Of a stretch of 6,344 nucleotides of DNA, positions 1 to 5,320 are shown one piece after another. Both the position numbers and the translations under genes were made by a program. The notes below the pieces were generated by a model. It was given only the letters and a program-made list of their open reading frames with translations, had not been told where the DNA came from and ran no database searches. Source of the stretch: Phycisphaerae bacterium. GTDB lineage: Bacteria > Planctomycetota > Phycisphaerae > UBA1845 > UTPLA1. Position 1 is the first letter of the stretch; every line of letters begins with the position of its first letter. The stretch covers positions 1 through 6,344 of the forward strand of contig JAJDEC010000311.1 of the NCBI GenBank assembly GCA_029259995.1, written 5' to 3'.

Positions 1-246
1 TTGGTCAAATTGATCGTCGGCGCTGGCGACTCGGAATATGACGCGTCCCCAATGTGTCGGTCGATAGTTGTTGTTATCGATGAGATTGACGAACGCTTCG
101 TTCGCCTGGAGCGTCGTGAATTCGGCCTCTGGGCCGCCAAACACGATGGCGAATCCGCATCTCTCGTAGAAGTGGATCGACGTCGCCATGTTGCGAACAA
201 AAAACGTGATCGCGCTGATTCCCTGGACCTGCATGTCAAGCCTCAT
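1..246 (-). CDS. VOC-family (glyoxalase/dioxygenase fold) protein, N-terminal part, cut by left edge
   Basis: The minus strand is open for 82 codons to base 1, so the C-terminus is missing. The protein begins MRLDMQVQGISAITFFVRNM, followed by residues around SIHFYERCGF, FGGPEAEFTTL, AFVNLI and WGRVIFRV. This is the first beta-alpha-beta-beta-beta module of the vicinal oxygen chelate fold: a strand 'ISAITFFVRNM', a helix 'SIHFYERCGF', then paired strands. Family members bind a metal and act as lyases, dioxygenases, isomerases or antibiotic-binding proteins; the substrate cannot be told from this fragment. The ATG at 246 overlaps the TGA of the upstream zinc-ribbon gene (ATGA), which favours translational coupling. 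A second in-frame ATG at 234 has a better Shine-Dalgarno match (GAGG, 6 nt spacing) and is a real alternative. Fold assignment is confident; function is not. Confidence 0.85.
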   Translation of the reverse strand, partial: MRLDMQVQGISAITFFVRNMATSIHFYERCGFAIVFGGPEAEFTTLQANEAFVNLIDNNNYRPTHWGRVIFRVASADDQFDQ

Positions 247-776
247 GCACTCGTTGCCACAGCATCGCATGCCGCGCCGCATTCAGAGCATTTGCCGCTG
301 ATGTTTCCTTCGAGATTGTATCCGCAGGCGGCGCAGTGAGTTTCATCGAATGTCTTTCGCCGTGATGGGAAGACGAACCAGGCGAACGTAACAGCGATGT
401 GTGCCCAGTGTGGAACCTGCAATGCAAGAAACGGCCAATCGAGCATGGCGCCGGGCATGATCCAGAATCGACCGTGCGGGCCGGTGAATTCCAGACCGCT
501 GTCGCGTTTGAACCCGTGGACGTATTCGCAGTAGAAGCCGCTTTCCGTCAGGAGGATTCGCGCGGACTGGAGATTCGTTCCTACGGACCACCAACACGCA
601 AGGATGGCGGCGCCGATGCTGAGAATCAAAACGCAGGACTTGAGTGTGCGACGCGGGTTCACGCGATCCATTATCGATCGTGTATTGCCGGGGGGCCAAT
701 CGAACAGCGGCGCCGATGCGTAACGCAATGTCATGGACGTTGTTTCGGCGATTCCAGAGCGGTTCGCCGCGGGCAT
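243..776 (-). CDS. Two-TM membrane protein with C-terminal planctomycete-type zinc ribbon
   Basis: A 177-residue protein of unknown function. Residues about 47-63 (SCVLILSIGAAILACWW) and 114-136 form two hydrophobic segments. Between them lies a loop of about 50 residues containing 'FYCEYVHGFKRDSGLEFTGP'. The C-terminus carries a four-cysteine zinc ribbon: C148-x2-C151-G-Y-N-L and C163-x2-C166-G, with 'EGNISG' between the knuckles. I know this layout, a 'VPxW' helix followed by C..CGYxLxGNxSGxCxECG, from many short planctomycete membrane proteins with no established role. The start at 776 is chosen because AAAAGG sits 5 nt upstream. Without it the protein would begin at ATG 671 (MDRVNPRRTLK, 142 residues), which puts the first TM nearer the N-terminus as is usual; ATG 734 is a third option. 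The gene starts 34 nt past the tRNA-Leu 3' end, with no terminator seen between, so read-through from the tRNA promoter is possible. Its stop overlaps the VOC gene start. Confidence 0.8.
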   Translation of the reverse strand: MPAANRSGIAETTSMTLRYASAPLFDWPPGNTRSIMDRVNPRRTLKSCVLILSIGAAILACWWSVGTNLQSARILLTESGFYCEYVHGFKRDSGLEFTGPHGRFWIMPGAMLDWPFLALQVPHWAHIAVTFAWFVFPSRRKTFDETHCAACGYNLEGNISGKCSECGAACDAVATSA

Positions 777-810
777 GTAAACCTTTTGAGAATTGTCACT
801 TGCGACACAA

Positions 811-894
811 TGCCGAAGGAGGGACTCGAACCCTCACTCCCTTGCGGGAACCGGATTTTGAATCCGACGCGTCTGCCAATTCCGCCACTTCGGC
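811..894 (-). tRNA. tRNA-Leu, anticodon CAA
   Basis: The minus strand folds as a complete class II tRNA. The acceptor stem is GCCGAAG (894-888) paired with CTTCGGC (818-812), followed by discriminator A73 at 811. The D-arm contains TGGCGGAATTGGCAGACGCG. The anticodon arm is TCGGA-TTCAAAA-TCCGG, giving U33 and anticodon CAA, with A at 37. The long variable arm (GTTCCCGCAAGGGAGTG) is typical of leucine and serine tRNAs. The T arm is GAGGG-TTCGAGT-CCCTC. A73 and the CAA anticodon both fit leucine (UUG codon). The 3' CCA is not encoded, since TTG follows A73, so the CCA-adding enzyme must add it. Confidence 0.97.
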
Positions 895-897
895 TCG

Positions 898-931
898 GAG
901 CCGGGAAATAATACGCGACAATTCCCGGCTC
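898..931. repeat. Perfect 10-bp inverted repeat flanking the tRNA-Leu -10 box
   Basis: GAGCCGGGAA (898-907) is the exact reverse complement of TTCCCGGCTC (922-931), with 14 nt between. No T-run follows on either strand, so it is not a normal intrinsic terminator. The left arm covers the predicted tRNA transcription start and the right arm fills most of the -10/-35 spacer. That is the geometry of a dimeric operator or of a cruciform at the promoter, but no binding protein can be named. Confidence 0.7.
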
Positions 932-936
932 GAAAA
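908..936 (-). promoter_or_regulatory. Candidate promoter of tRNA-Leu
   Basis: On the minus strand TATTAT (913-908) matches a -10 box at 5 of 6 positions. It would start transcription near base 901, only a few nucleotides before the tRNA 5' end at 894. At a 17-bp spacer the -35 would be TTTTCG (936-931), which is poor. The -10 is therefore the main support. The box lies inside the loop of the inverted repeat at 898-931. Confidence 0.45.
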
Positions 937-1077
937 GCCGTCAAGCCGGCTCGGCCGTCGAATGGCAGGTGTCGCGATGGCGGCATGAACGGACCTGTGG
1001 GCCCGGCTAGCCCCGTTCCGCCGTTCGGGGGCGGATTTTCCGTCGGCGAGAGGATGAAAACCGAGCCCGGGCGGATC

Positions 1078-1106
1078 TTGCGGAATTCACATTCGGGAGA
1101 TATATT
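1078..1106 (+). promoter_or_regulatory. Sigma70-like promoter for the 103-aa basic protein
   Basis: TTGCGG (1078-1083) and TATATT (1101-1106) are separated by exactly 17 bp. The -10 matches TATAAT at 5 of 6 positions and the -35 keeps the important TTG. Transcription would begin near 1113, leaving a leader of about 28 nt before the ATG at 1141. This position also argues against the longer in-frame start at 985, because the promoter would then lie inside the coding sequence. Confidence 0.6.
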
Positions 1107-1140
1107 GCGGGGCTCGAAACTTTCGGAGGCAGAGGACGTT

Positions 1141-1452
1141 ATGGCCATCGACATTCAGCCCGGCAGCAAGATCAAAGTGACGCTCGAACAGGCGCCCACG
1201 AACGAAGCGGCATCCAAGACGCTCGCGCGCATTTTTCGTTCGAATACCGAAGGCCGACGCGCCCGCAAGGTGCGAAAGGCGATGCGATCATCACAATTCG
1301 ACGGCCGCAAACGCGGTGGTCGCATCTGGATGGTCATGCCGAAGGCGCCGCGACTTTGTCAGCCCGAAAAAGGCACGACGTGCGAACTCACGGCGACAAC
1401 CTCGCTGATTCGCGATCTGAACAGCGTCGCGCGATTCGTCAAAGTCTCCTGA
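1141..1452 (+). CDS. Small, strongly basic conserved-looking protein of unknown function (103 aa)
   Basis: I do not recognise a named family. The protein begins MAIDIQPGSKIKVTLEQAPT. Residues 22-49 are a probable helix rich in Arg and Lys (TLARIF..NTEGRRARKVRKAMR). Residues 55-72 hold a GRKRGGRIW motif followed by 'MPKAPRL'. The C-terminal third (78-103) looks like beta structure followed by 'LIRDLNSVARFVKVS'. The many Arg/Lys residues between 30 and 61 would suit nucleic-acid or ribosome binding, but that is inference. The start is well supported: AGAGGA ends 4 nt before the ATG, GGAGG lies at 1125-1129, and a promoter lies just upstream. An in-frame ATG at 985 would add 52 Gly/Pro-rich residues and is rejected. 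The gene stands alone between a divergent tRNA and a convergent glycosyltransferase. There is no signal peptide or TM segment, so it is probably cytoplasmic. Confidence 0.85.
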   Translation: MAIDIQPGSKIKVTLEQAPTNEAASKTLARIFRSNTEGRRARKVRKAMRSSQFDGRKRGGRIWMVMPKAPRLCQPEKGTTCELTATTSLIRDLNSVARFVKVS

Positions 1453-1479
1453 CGATCTTGATATTCTCTTGAAACCATC

Positions 1480-1520
1480 AAACGACGCCCGCATCTGGCT
1501 TCAGTGCGCGCCGTCGTTTT
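1480..1520 (+). terminator. Weak candidate terminator for the 103-aa gene
   Basis: AAACGACG (1480-1487) pairs with CGTCGTTT (1512-1519), and four T residues occur at 1517-1520. The 24-nt loop is long and the T tract is partly used in the stem. It starts 27 nt after the stop of the plus-strand gene and overlaps the last codons of the convergent glycosyltransferase gene. Low confidence. Confidence 0.3.
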
Positions 1521-3576
1521 CTGTGCGCGTGGATGGAGTTCCGCTTCGAGCCCAGATTTCCAATTCGTGAATCGACCAGTGGAATTTCTCGTGTCGCTCG
1601 GCATTCGTCAGGCGAATGCGCCGAATCGGTTCGTTCATTTCAAACCGAATCGTCGTGCGCGGTCCTTCCCAGACAGAGACATCGGCGCTCGACCAACGAT
1701 CGTTCGCGTCAGTCTGAACATGGGCGTACAGCTCGTGGCTCCAGTCGTCGGGCCAGATCGGCGTATTGAGCACAATGGCGCTGAGGCGCATCGGCGTTTT
1801 CAGTTCGAGGTCGACATGCCATCCCGCTTCCCGTGGGCTTGATGTCATCCAGTGTGTTGTTGCGTCATTGTCGACGGCCAGTTCGGCACGTTCGCGTCCG
1901 TTGGGAACGCGAAGCTCGAAGTCATCGCGCGAGAGGCGCGTCGGCATCGGTTCGTCGTCAAAGAACGCAACGATCGCGTCTCGACGGTCCATGACGGCGA
2001 GGTTTGGCCACTTGGATGCGAGCAATCCCAGAATCTCCTCGATCCGGGCGCGATCAAAATGTGAAACGGGGATCCAGACGCGGCGATGACCGGCCGTTCT
2101 GTTCGCGATGCTCTTGAGCAACACGCGATCACTCCATCGCGTCTTCATCACTTCGAATTCGATCGGATGATCGCGCGTGTAGTACTTCCATGCGTGCGTG
2201 ACGTGCGTATCGAGCGCGAGAACAATGTCCGAGGGCTCGTCGTCGGCCAGCATCCGTTCAATGAGCGGCCGAATGTGCTCACGGCCCTTCGGTTCATGGC
2301 GCTCCTTGTCGATTCGGGGCAACGCCAACGTGACGGCGATGCCGGCGATCGCGACGGCCGGAACTACCGCGTTCCATCGCGACAGATGTCTGTTCGCCCA
2401 GGCGCTCAGCCTTGTGTTTATCGCTTTCCGCAAGGGAATCAGCATCTGGCCGATCGTGTCGATGCCGAAGGCCACGACAAGGATCACGAACGGAAGCATG
2501 AACAGGTTCACACGCACGGCGCCGAAGGGAAACATCCGTCGCGTCGACAAGCCGAGCGCGACGAGTCCGGGCATGAAAATCAGCAGTACCAGCTGCGCCG
2601 GCCGTTTGATCGCGAGGTAAAGACTGCCCAGCGCCGCTAGCGCCATCGTGATGGCGGGCCAATTGAATCGCGGTTCGCCGGCGGACGATTGCAGATTGGG
2701 CAGCGCTTCGAAGAACCACTTGAAGAAACCGGCGACGTGCAGTCGCGCGTGGCGCCAGACGTCAGACGGCTGTGCGCTGGGCGGGAAGAACTCCTCCCAG
2801 AATGCAACGAGCCGCTCCGACGATTGATGTCGGATGATCAGGACGTAAATGAGAGCCGTGCCCGCGCACCAGATCGAAACGACGCTTGCGGATTGCAGCA
2901 GGGACGCGCGGCGCGACGACGATGGACTTGTGCCGCGCCGCTCGCGCAGGCTGCGGATCGCCAGGTAGACGCACGCGCCGGGCATGGCCAGTGCGACGGT
3001 CTGTGCAAAGCCGAGCGCGATCAAGGCGCCGAATGCCAACACCAACGCCAGCGGCCAAGTGGGCCTGGCGGAAAATCGGCAGATACCGATCAGGATCATG
3101 GGAATCCAGAACGTGTCGCCGGCGTATTGTTTCAGCTCCTTGGCGAAGTCGATCGAGACGGGGTTGAAGGCAATCAGCGTCGCGGCCAACAGTGCCGCGC
3201 AAGTGGACGCGCCGAGGCGGCGGGCGAGCAGCCAGATGGCGACGATGCTGCCCGTTGAAAATAGCGCCGGCAGCAGCCGCAGCACGAATTCCGAACCGCC
3301 GCACAGGCGTGTCAGATAATGGATCGACAGGCTGAGCAGAAACGGTGTCGAATTGGGCGCCGCGTCTCCGGGCCCCTTGAAGACGACATCGTGAATCGAA
3401 TCCGACAGCAGGGAATTTGCAAGCCAGGCTTCGTCCAGCCAGAGCGAATGGCGTCCGAGATTCCAGAGACGGAGCCAGAGGCCGGCGCCCGCGATCACGA
3501 TCAGCAATGCAATCGCCCAGGTCGGCGATCGATCCGACGGAGTTGAATCCAGGCTGGCGTCCGGAGAAGTATTCAA
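1501..3576 (-). CDS. GT39-like (GT-C fold) membrane glycosyltransferase with C-terminal discoidin-like domain
   Basis: A 691-residue integral membrane protein with about 10 hydrophobic segments: roughly residues 20-40, 97-118, 125-141, 156-168, 174-209, 228-248, 307-323, 327-343, 352-378 and 402-420. The first extracytoplasmic loop has 'LWLDEAW' (D48, E49), where GT-C enzymes such as the ArnT/PMT group keep catalytic acidic residues. 'FAKELKQYAGD' (144-154) corresponds to the conserved Lys/Tyr/Asp loop of GT39-like proteins. Such enzymes use lipid-linked sugars to glycosylate proteins or lipids on the outer face of the membrane; donor and acceptor are unknown here. After the last TM comes a soluble stretch (430-540) starting 'EHIRPLIERMLADDEPSDIVLALD', usual for this family. 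Residues about 560-677 then look like an F5/8 type C (discoidin/CBM32-like) beta-sandwich: 'AVDNDATTHW', 'WHVDLELKTPMRLSAIVL', 'IRRIRL' and 'WSIHELEIW'. The start is a TTG at 3576 (NTSPDASL), since no in-frame ATG or GTG lies before TM1 and a stop lies 24 nt upstream. No clear Shine-Dalgarno sits at the normal distance. It converges with the 103-aa gene and diverges from the DUF1573 gene. Confidence 0.88.
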   Translation of the reverse strand: MNTSPDASLDSTPSDRSPTWAIALLIVIAGAGLWLRLWNLGRHSLWLDEAWLANSLLSDSIHDVVFKGPGDAAPNSTPFLLSLSIHYLTRLCGGSEFVLRLLPALFSTGSIVAIWLLARRLGASTCAALLAATLIAFNPVSIDFAKELKQYAGDTFWIPMILIGICRFSARPTWPLALVLAFGALIALGFAQTVALAMPGACVYLAIRSLRERRGTSPSSSRRASLLQSASVVSIWCAGTALIYVLIIRHQSSERLVAFWEEFFPPSAQPSDVWRHARLHVAGFFKWFFEALPNLQSSAGEPRFNWPAITMALAALGSLYLAIKRPAQLVLLIFMPGLVALGLSTRRMFPFGAVRVNLFMLPFVILVVAFGIDTIGQMLIPLRKAINTRLSAWANRHLSRWNAVVPAVAIAGIAVTLALPRIDKERHEPKGREHIRPLIERMLADDEPSDIVLALDTHVTHAWKYYTRDHPIEFEVMKTRWSDRVLLKSIANRTAGHRRVWIPVSHFDRARIEEILGLLASKWPNLAVMDRRDAIVAFFDDEPMPTRLSRDDFELRVPNGRERAELAVDNDATTHWMTSSPREAGWHVDLELKTPMRLSAIVLNTPIWPDDWSHELYAHVQTDANDRWSSADVSVWEGPRTTIRFEMNEPIRRIRLTNAERHEKFHWSIHELEIWARSGTPSTRTENDGAH

Positions 3577-3604
3577 TGCGGGCGGTCTTTCTGCGGGAAT
3601 TCAT

Positions 3605-3776
3605 AGAAACGCAGACGGGCGTATGGCCAGGTCGGCGGTTCGAGTCCGGGTTACGGTTGCGTTACAGCCGATCCGGCGATGACGGGGTATATTAACACAG
3701 TGCTTTGAAAGCAATACTCACTGTCAACCCAATGCCACATGCGGCGGATCGCCGCACATCTGGAGGAAGCGGACTG
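3605..3776. other. Divergent intergenic region between the GT39-like and DUF1573 genes
   Basis: This short gap must hold promoters for both flanking genes. On the plus strand TATATT (3688-3693) is a -10 candidate for the DUF1573 gene, but no good -35 is found 16-18 bp upstream. On the minus strand TTGCTT, a 17-bp spacer and TATACC (about 3714-3686) could serve the glycosyltransferase gene; the match is modest. The two -10 candidates overlap. A stretch resembling half of a tRNA T arm lies at 3629-3650. Confidence 0.4.
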
Positions 3777-4925
3777 ATGAACAAACGAATGCAAACGCCT
3801 TGGGCATTACGCGTACTTGTCGCCTTTGCCTTGGCGACAATCCTGACTCTGCCCGCAGTTGGAGACGAACCCAAGCCGGGCGAAAAAACCGAGAAGGCAG
3901 CGCCGCCGCAGGCAAGGCCGGGCGTGCGTGAGCCGACGATTGTCTTGAAGCCCGGCGAGCTGCCGGCCGCCGAATTCGAGACGCTCGTGTACGACTTCGG
4001 AAAGGCGCGGGCCGGAACCGAAGTGATTCACGAGTACAAGTTCAAGAACACGGGCAATGGTCCGCTGGAGATCCTCGGCGTCAAACCGGGTTGCGGCTGC
4101 ACCACGGCCGGCGCGCACACGGAAGTCGTTCAGCCGGGCGAATCGGGCGTGATTCCGATCAAGCTGAAGCCGGGAAACACGGCCGGCCCCGTGAACAAGC
4201 GCATCACCGTCACGACGAACATTCCCGACAAGGGAAAAATCATTACGCTGGAAATCAAGGGGACTGTCTGGTCTCCAGTTCAGGTCACGCCGCGCAGTGC
4301 CGCGTTCGGTCGATTGACGCCGGATACATTGAAGACCGGCATGACGCGAACGTTGACGATCGTGAACAATCTGGAAGAGCCCATGAACCCGGGGGCCATT
4401 CGTTCGTCAAACGATGCCTTCGGCGGTGAAATCAAGCCGGTCGAAGCGGGAAAGAAGTACGAGTTGATCGTCTCGATCACGGACAGAATCGTCGGCGGAA
4501 GTAATTCGACACAGTTGACATTTGAAACAGGTCTCGAGGATCCGAAGACGATCGATGTGCCGGCGTACGTGTTTCTTTCGCCGCCCGTGGACATCACGCC
4601 GAGCAAGCTGCAATTGCCAACGCCGCGAACGGCGGATCTCGTCCGCACTTTCTACATTCGCAGCAACACGGCGAACACGATTGATGTGACCGAAGTGAAA
4701 TCAAGTAGTGACAAGCTGACGCTGGAACTCTCGGACGTTCGCGGCGACAAGCGGACCTATCGACTGGAGGTGACGATCCCTCCGGATTACGCGCCGCCCG
4801 CCGGGGGTGATGAGATCACATTCAAGACGTCGGACCCGTCTGTGCCTGTCGGCAGTATTCCTGTGTTGGGAACGTTCTCCAAAGAGAGCGAGTCAGAGTC
4901 AACAAACATGACGCCGGTTCAGTAG
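3777..4925 (+). CDS. Secreted DUF1573-domain protein with Ig-like repeats
   Basis: A 382-residue exported protein. The N-terminus MNKRMQTPWALR is followed by a hydrophobic core (VLVAFALATILTLPA) and a likely signal peptidase I site at AVG|DE (29/30). A Lys/Glu/Pro-rich linker (31-60) leads into a DUF1573 domain at about 68-162: 'VYDFGKARAGTEVIHEYKFKN', 'GPLEILGVKPGCGCT' with C106 and C108 in the hallmark CGC, and the closing strand 'IITLEIKGTV'. Two more beta-sandwich segments follow (about 167-268 and 272-366). They have Ig-like strand spacing but lack the CGC motif. DUF1573 domains resemble ASPM-SPD-2-Hydin (ASH)-type Ig folds; their job in planctomycetes is not established, and a periplasmic or envelope role is inferred from export. 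The start at 3777 has GGAGG at 3762-3766 (10 nt spacing) and gives a clean signal peptide; ATG 3705 would add 24 residues and spoil it. A strong terminator follows 30 nt after the stop. Confidence 0.92.
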   Translation: MNKRMQTPWALRVLVAFALATILTLPAVGDEPKPGEKTEKAAPPQARPGVREPTIVLKPGELPAAEFETLVYDFGKARAGTEVIHEYKFKNTGNGPLEILGVKPGCGCTTAGAHTEVVQPGESGVIPIKLKPGNTAGPVNKRITVTTNIPDKGKIITLEIKGTVWSPVQVTPRSAAFGRLTPDTLKTGMTRTLTIVNNLEEPMNPGAIRSSNDAFGGEIKPVEAGKKYELIVSITDRIVGGSNSTQLTFETGLEDPKTIDVPAYVFLSPPVDITPSKLQLPTPRTADLVRTFYIRSNTANTIDVTEVKSSSDKLTLELSDVRGDKRTYRLEVTIPPDYAPPAGGDEITFKTSDPSVPVGSIPVLGTFSKESESESTNMTPVQ

Positions 4926-4955
4926 TCGCGGACCGCTTGCGATATATCGAATTGC

Positions 4956-4990
4956 GAACGCCCCTGTCGTCAGACAGGGGCGTTCTTTTT
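4956..4990 (+). terminator. Intrinsic terminator of the DUF1573 gene
   Basis: A perfect 13-bp stem, GAACGCCCCTGTC (4956-4968) with GACAGGGGCGTTC (4973-4985), encloses the loop GTCA and is followed by five T residues (4986-4990). No matching U tract exists on the minus strand, so it works for the plus-strand gene only. Confidence 0.95.
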
Positions 4991-5087
4991 ATTGAGGTTC
5001 ATCCGGTATTTCCGGGGTCCGTAGACGGCTCTTGTCGACGCGGCGGCTGCATTCCACCAAGTCCGGGCAGGGACGACATGAAAATAA

Positions 5088-5109
5088 CCTGGCCTTTTTG
5101 AAGGCTGGG
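5088..5109. repeat. Hairpin, 9-bp stem with TTTG loop
   Basis: CCTGGCCTT (5088-5096) pairs with AAGGCTGGG (5101-5109) through seven Watson-Crick pairs and two G-T wobbles around a 4-nt loop. On the plus strand the T-run is in the loop rather than after the stem, so it does not look like a terminator. Confidence 0.5.
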
Positions 5110-5133
5110 AATGCGACGAGAGTTCTCCTACGC

Positions 5134-5201
5134 ATTGCCGTCCCGGAGGGGCGGCGCGAGCCAAACGCGTGGCATTCATTCTGTCCCTACGGGACGGCAA
5201 T
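5134..5201. repeat. Palindromic element with 11-bp outer inverted repeat and two internal hairpins
   Basis: ATTGCCGTCCC (5134-5144) is the exact reverse complement of GGGACGGCAAT (5191-5201). Each end also folds locally: CCGTCCC-GGA-GGGGCGG (5138-5154, one wobble) and GTCCC-TAC-GGGAC (5183-5195). The same bases can therefore form either one large stem-loop or two small ones. The intervening 5155-5182 shows no gene. Confidence 0.75.
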
Positions 5202-5218
5202 TAGTAATTGGAGCGTGC

Positions 5219-5238
5219 CCCAGCGATAAATCGCTGGG
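5219..5238. repeat. Perfect palindrome CCCAGCGAT-AA-ATCGCTGGG
   Basis: Two 9-bp arms (5219-5227 and 5230-5238) are exact reverse complements around AA. It lies 17 bp after the preceding palindromic element and 11 bp before the next one. It is the most symmetric unit in the cluster. Confidence 0.8.
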
Positions 5239-5240
5239 CT

Positions 5241-5320
5241 ATTCTCAATGGATCCCTCCGGGATCCTTCGCCTGGGCCTTTCATCGAATTATTCTGAAGG
5301 GATCGTCCCGGGGTCCTTCG
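5241..5320. repeat. Degenerate tandem repeat, 30-bp unit copied at a 50-bp interval, each with an inner palindrome
   Basis: Positions 5241-5270 and 5291-5320 align without gaps at 24 of 30 bases, starting ATTCT and ending TCCTTCG. The first copy holds the perfect palindrome GGATCCC-TCC-GGGATCC (5250-5266). The second copy holds a degraded form of it (5300-5316) in which one of seven pairs is lost and two are wobbles. The 20 bp between the units (5271-5290) are not similar to the sequence after the second copy. Confidence 0.75.

Noticed and set aside
1..339. Plus-strand frame of 112 codons at the left edge
   Set aside because: The minus strand there encodes a clear VOC-fold protein and the end of the zinc-ribbon protein.
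1018..1039. Hairpin CCGCC/GGCGG followed by ATTTT as a terminator
   Set aside because: The stem is only 5 bp and there is no plus-strand gene upstream for it to terminate.
985..1140. In-frame N-terminal extension of the 103-aa gene from ATG 985
   Set aside because: It contains the promoter, is Gly/Pro-rich, and lacks a ribosome binding site, whereas ATG 1141 has one.
2086..2640. Plus-strand frame of 184 codons
   Set aside because: Antisense to the glycosyltransferase gene, with low-complexity Arg/Asp/Gln-rich content typical of GC-rich shadow frames.
2689..3258. Plus-strand frame of 189 codons
   Set aside because: Another antisense shadow of the same gene; no recognisable fold and no ribosome binding site of note.
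2762..3604. Long minus-strand frame of 280 codons with an ATG start
   Set aside because: It lies one frame off the glycosyltransferase gene, is Arg/Ala/Gly-rich with no domain, and the overlapping frame has clear TM segments and GT-C motifs.
3577..3665. A complete tRNA gene around the T-arm-like sequence
   Set aside because: Only 3 of 5 T-stem pairs form, and no matching acceptor, D or anticodon arm is present upstream.
4940..4949. 10-bp palindrome CGATATATCG after the DUF1573 stop
   Set aside because: Short and AT-centred, directly before a strong terminator; likely chance with no linked promoter.
5088..5320. CRISPR array
   Set aside because: The repeats are palindromic, differ from one another and are not interleaved with equal-length unique spacers; no cas genes are nearby.
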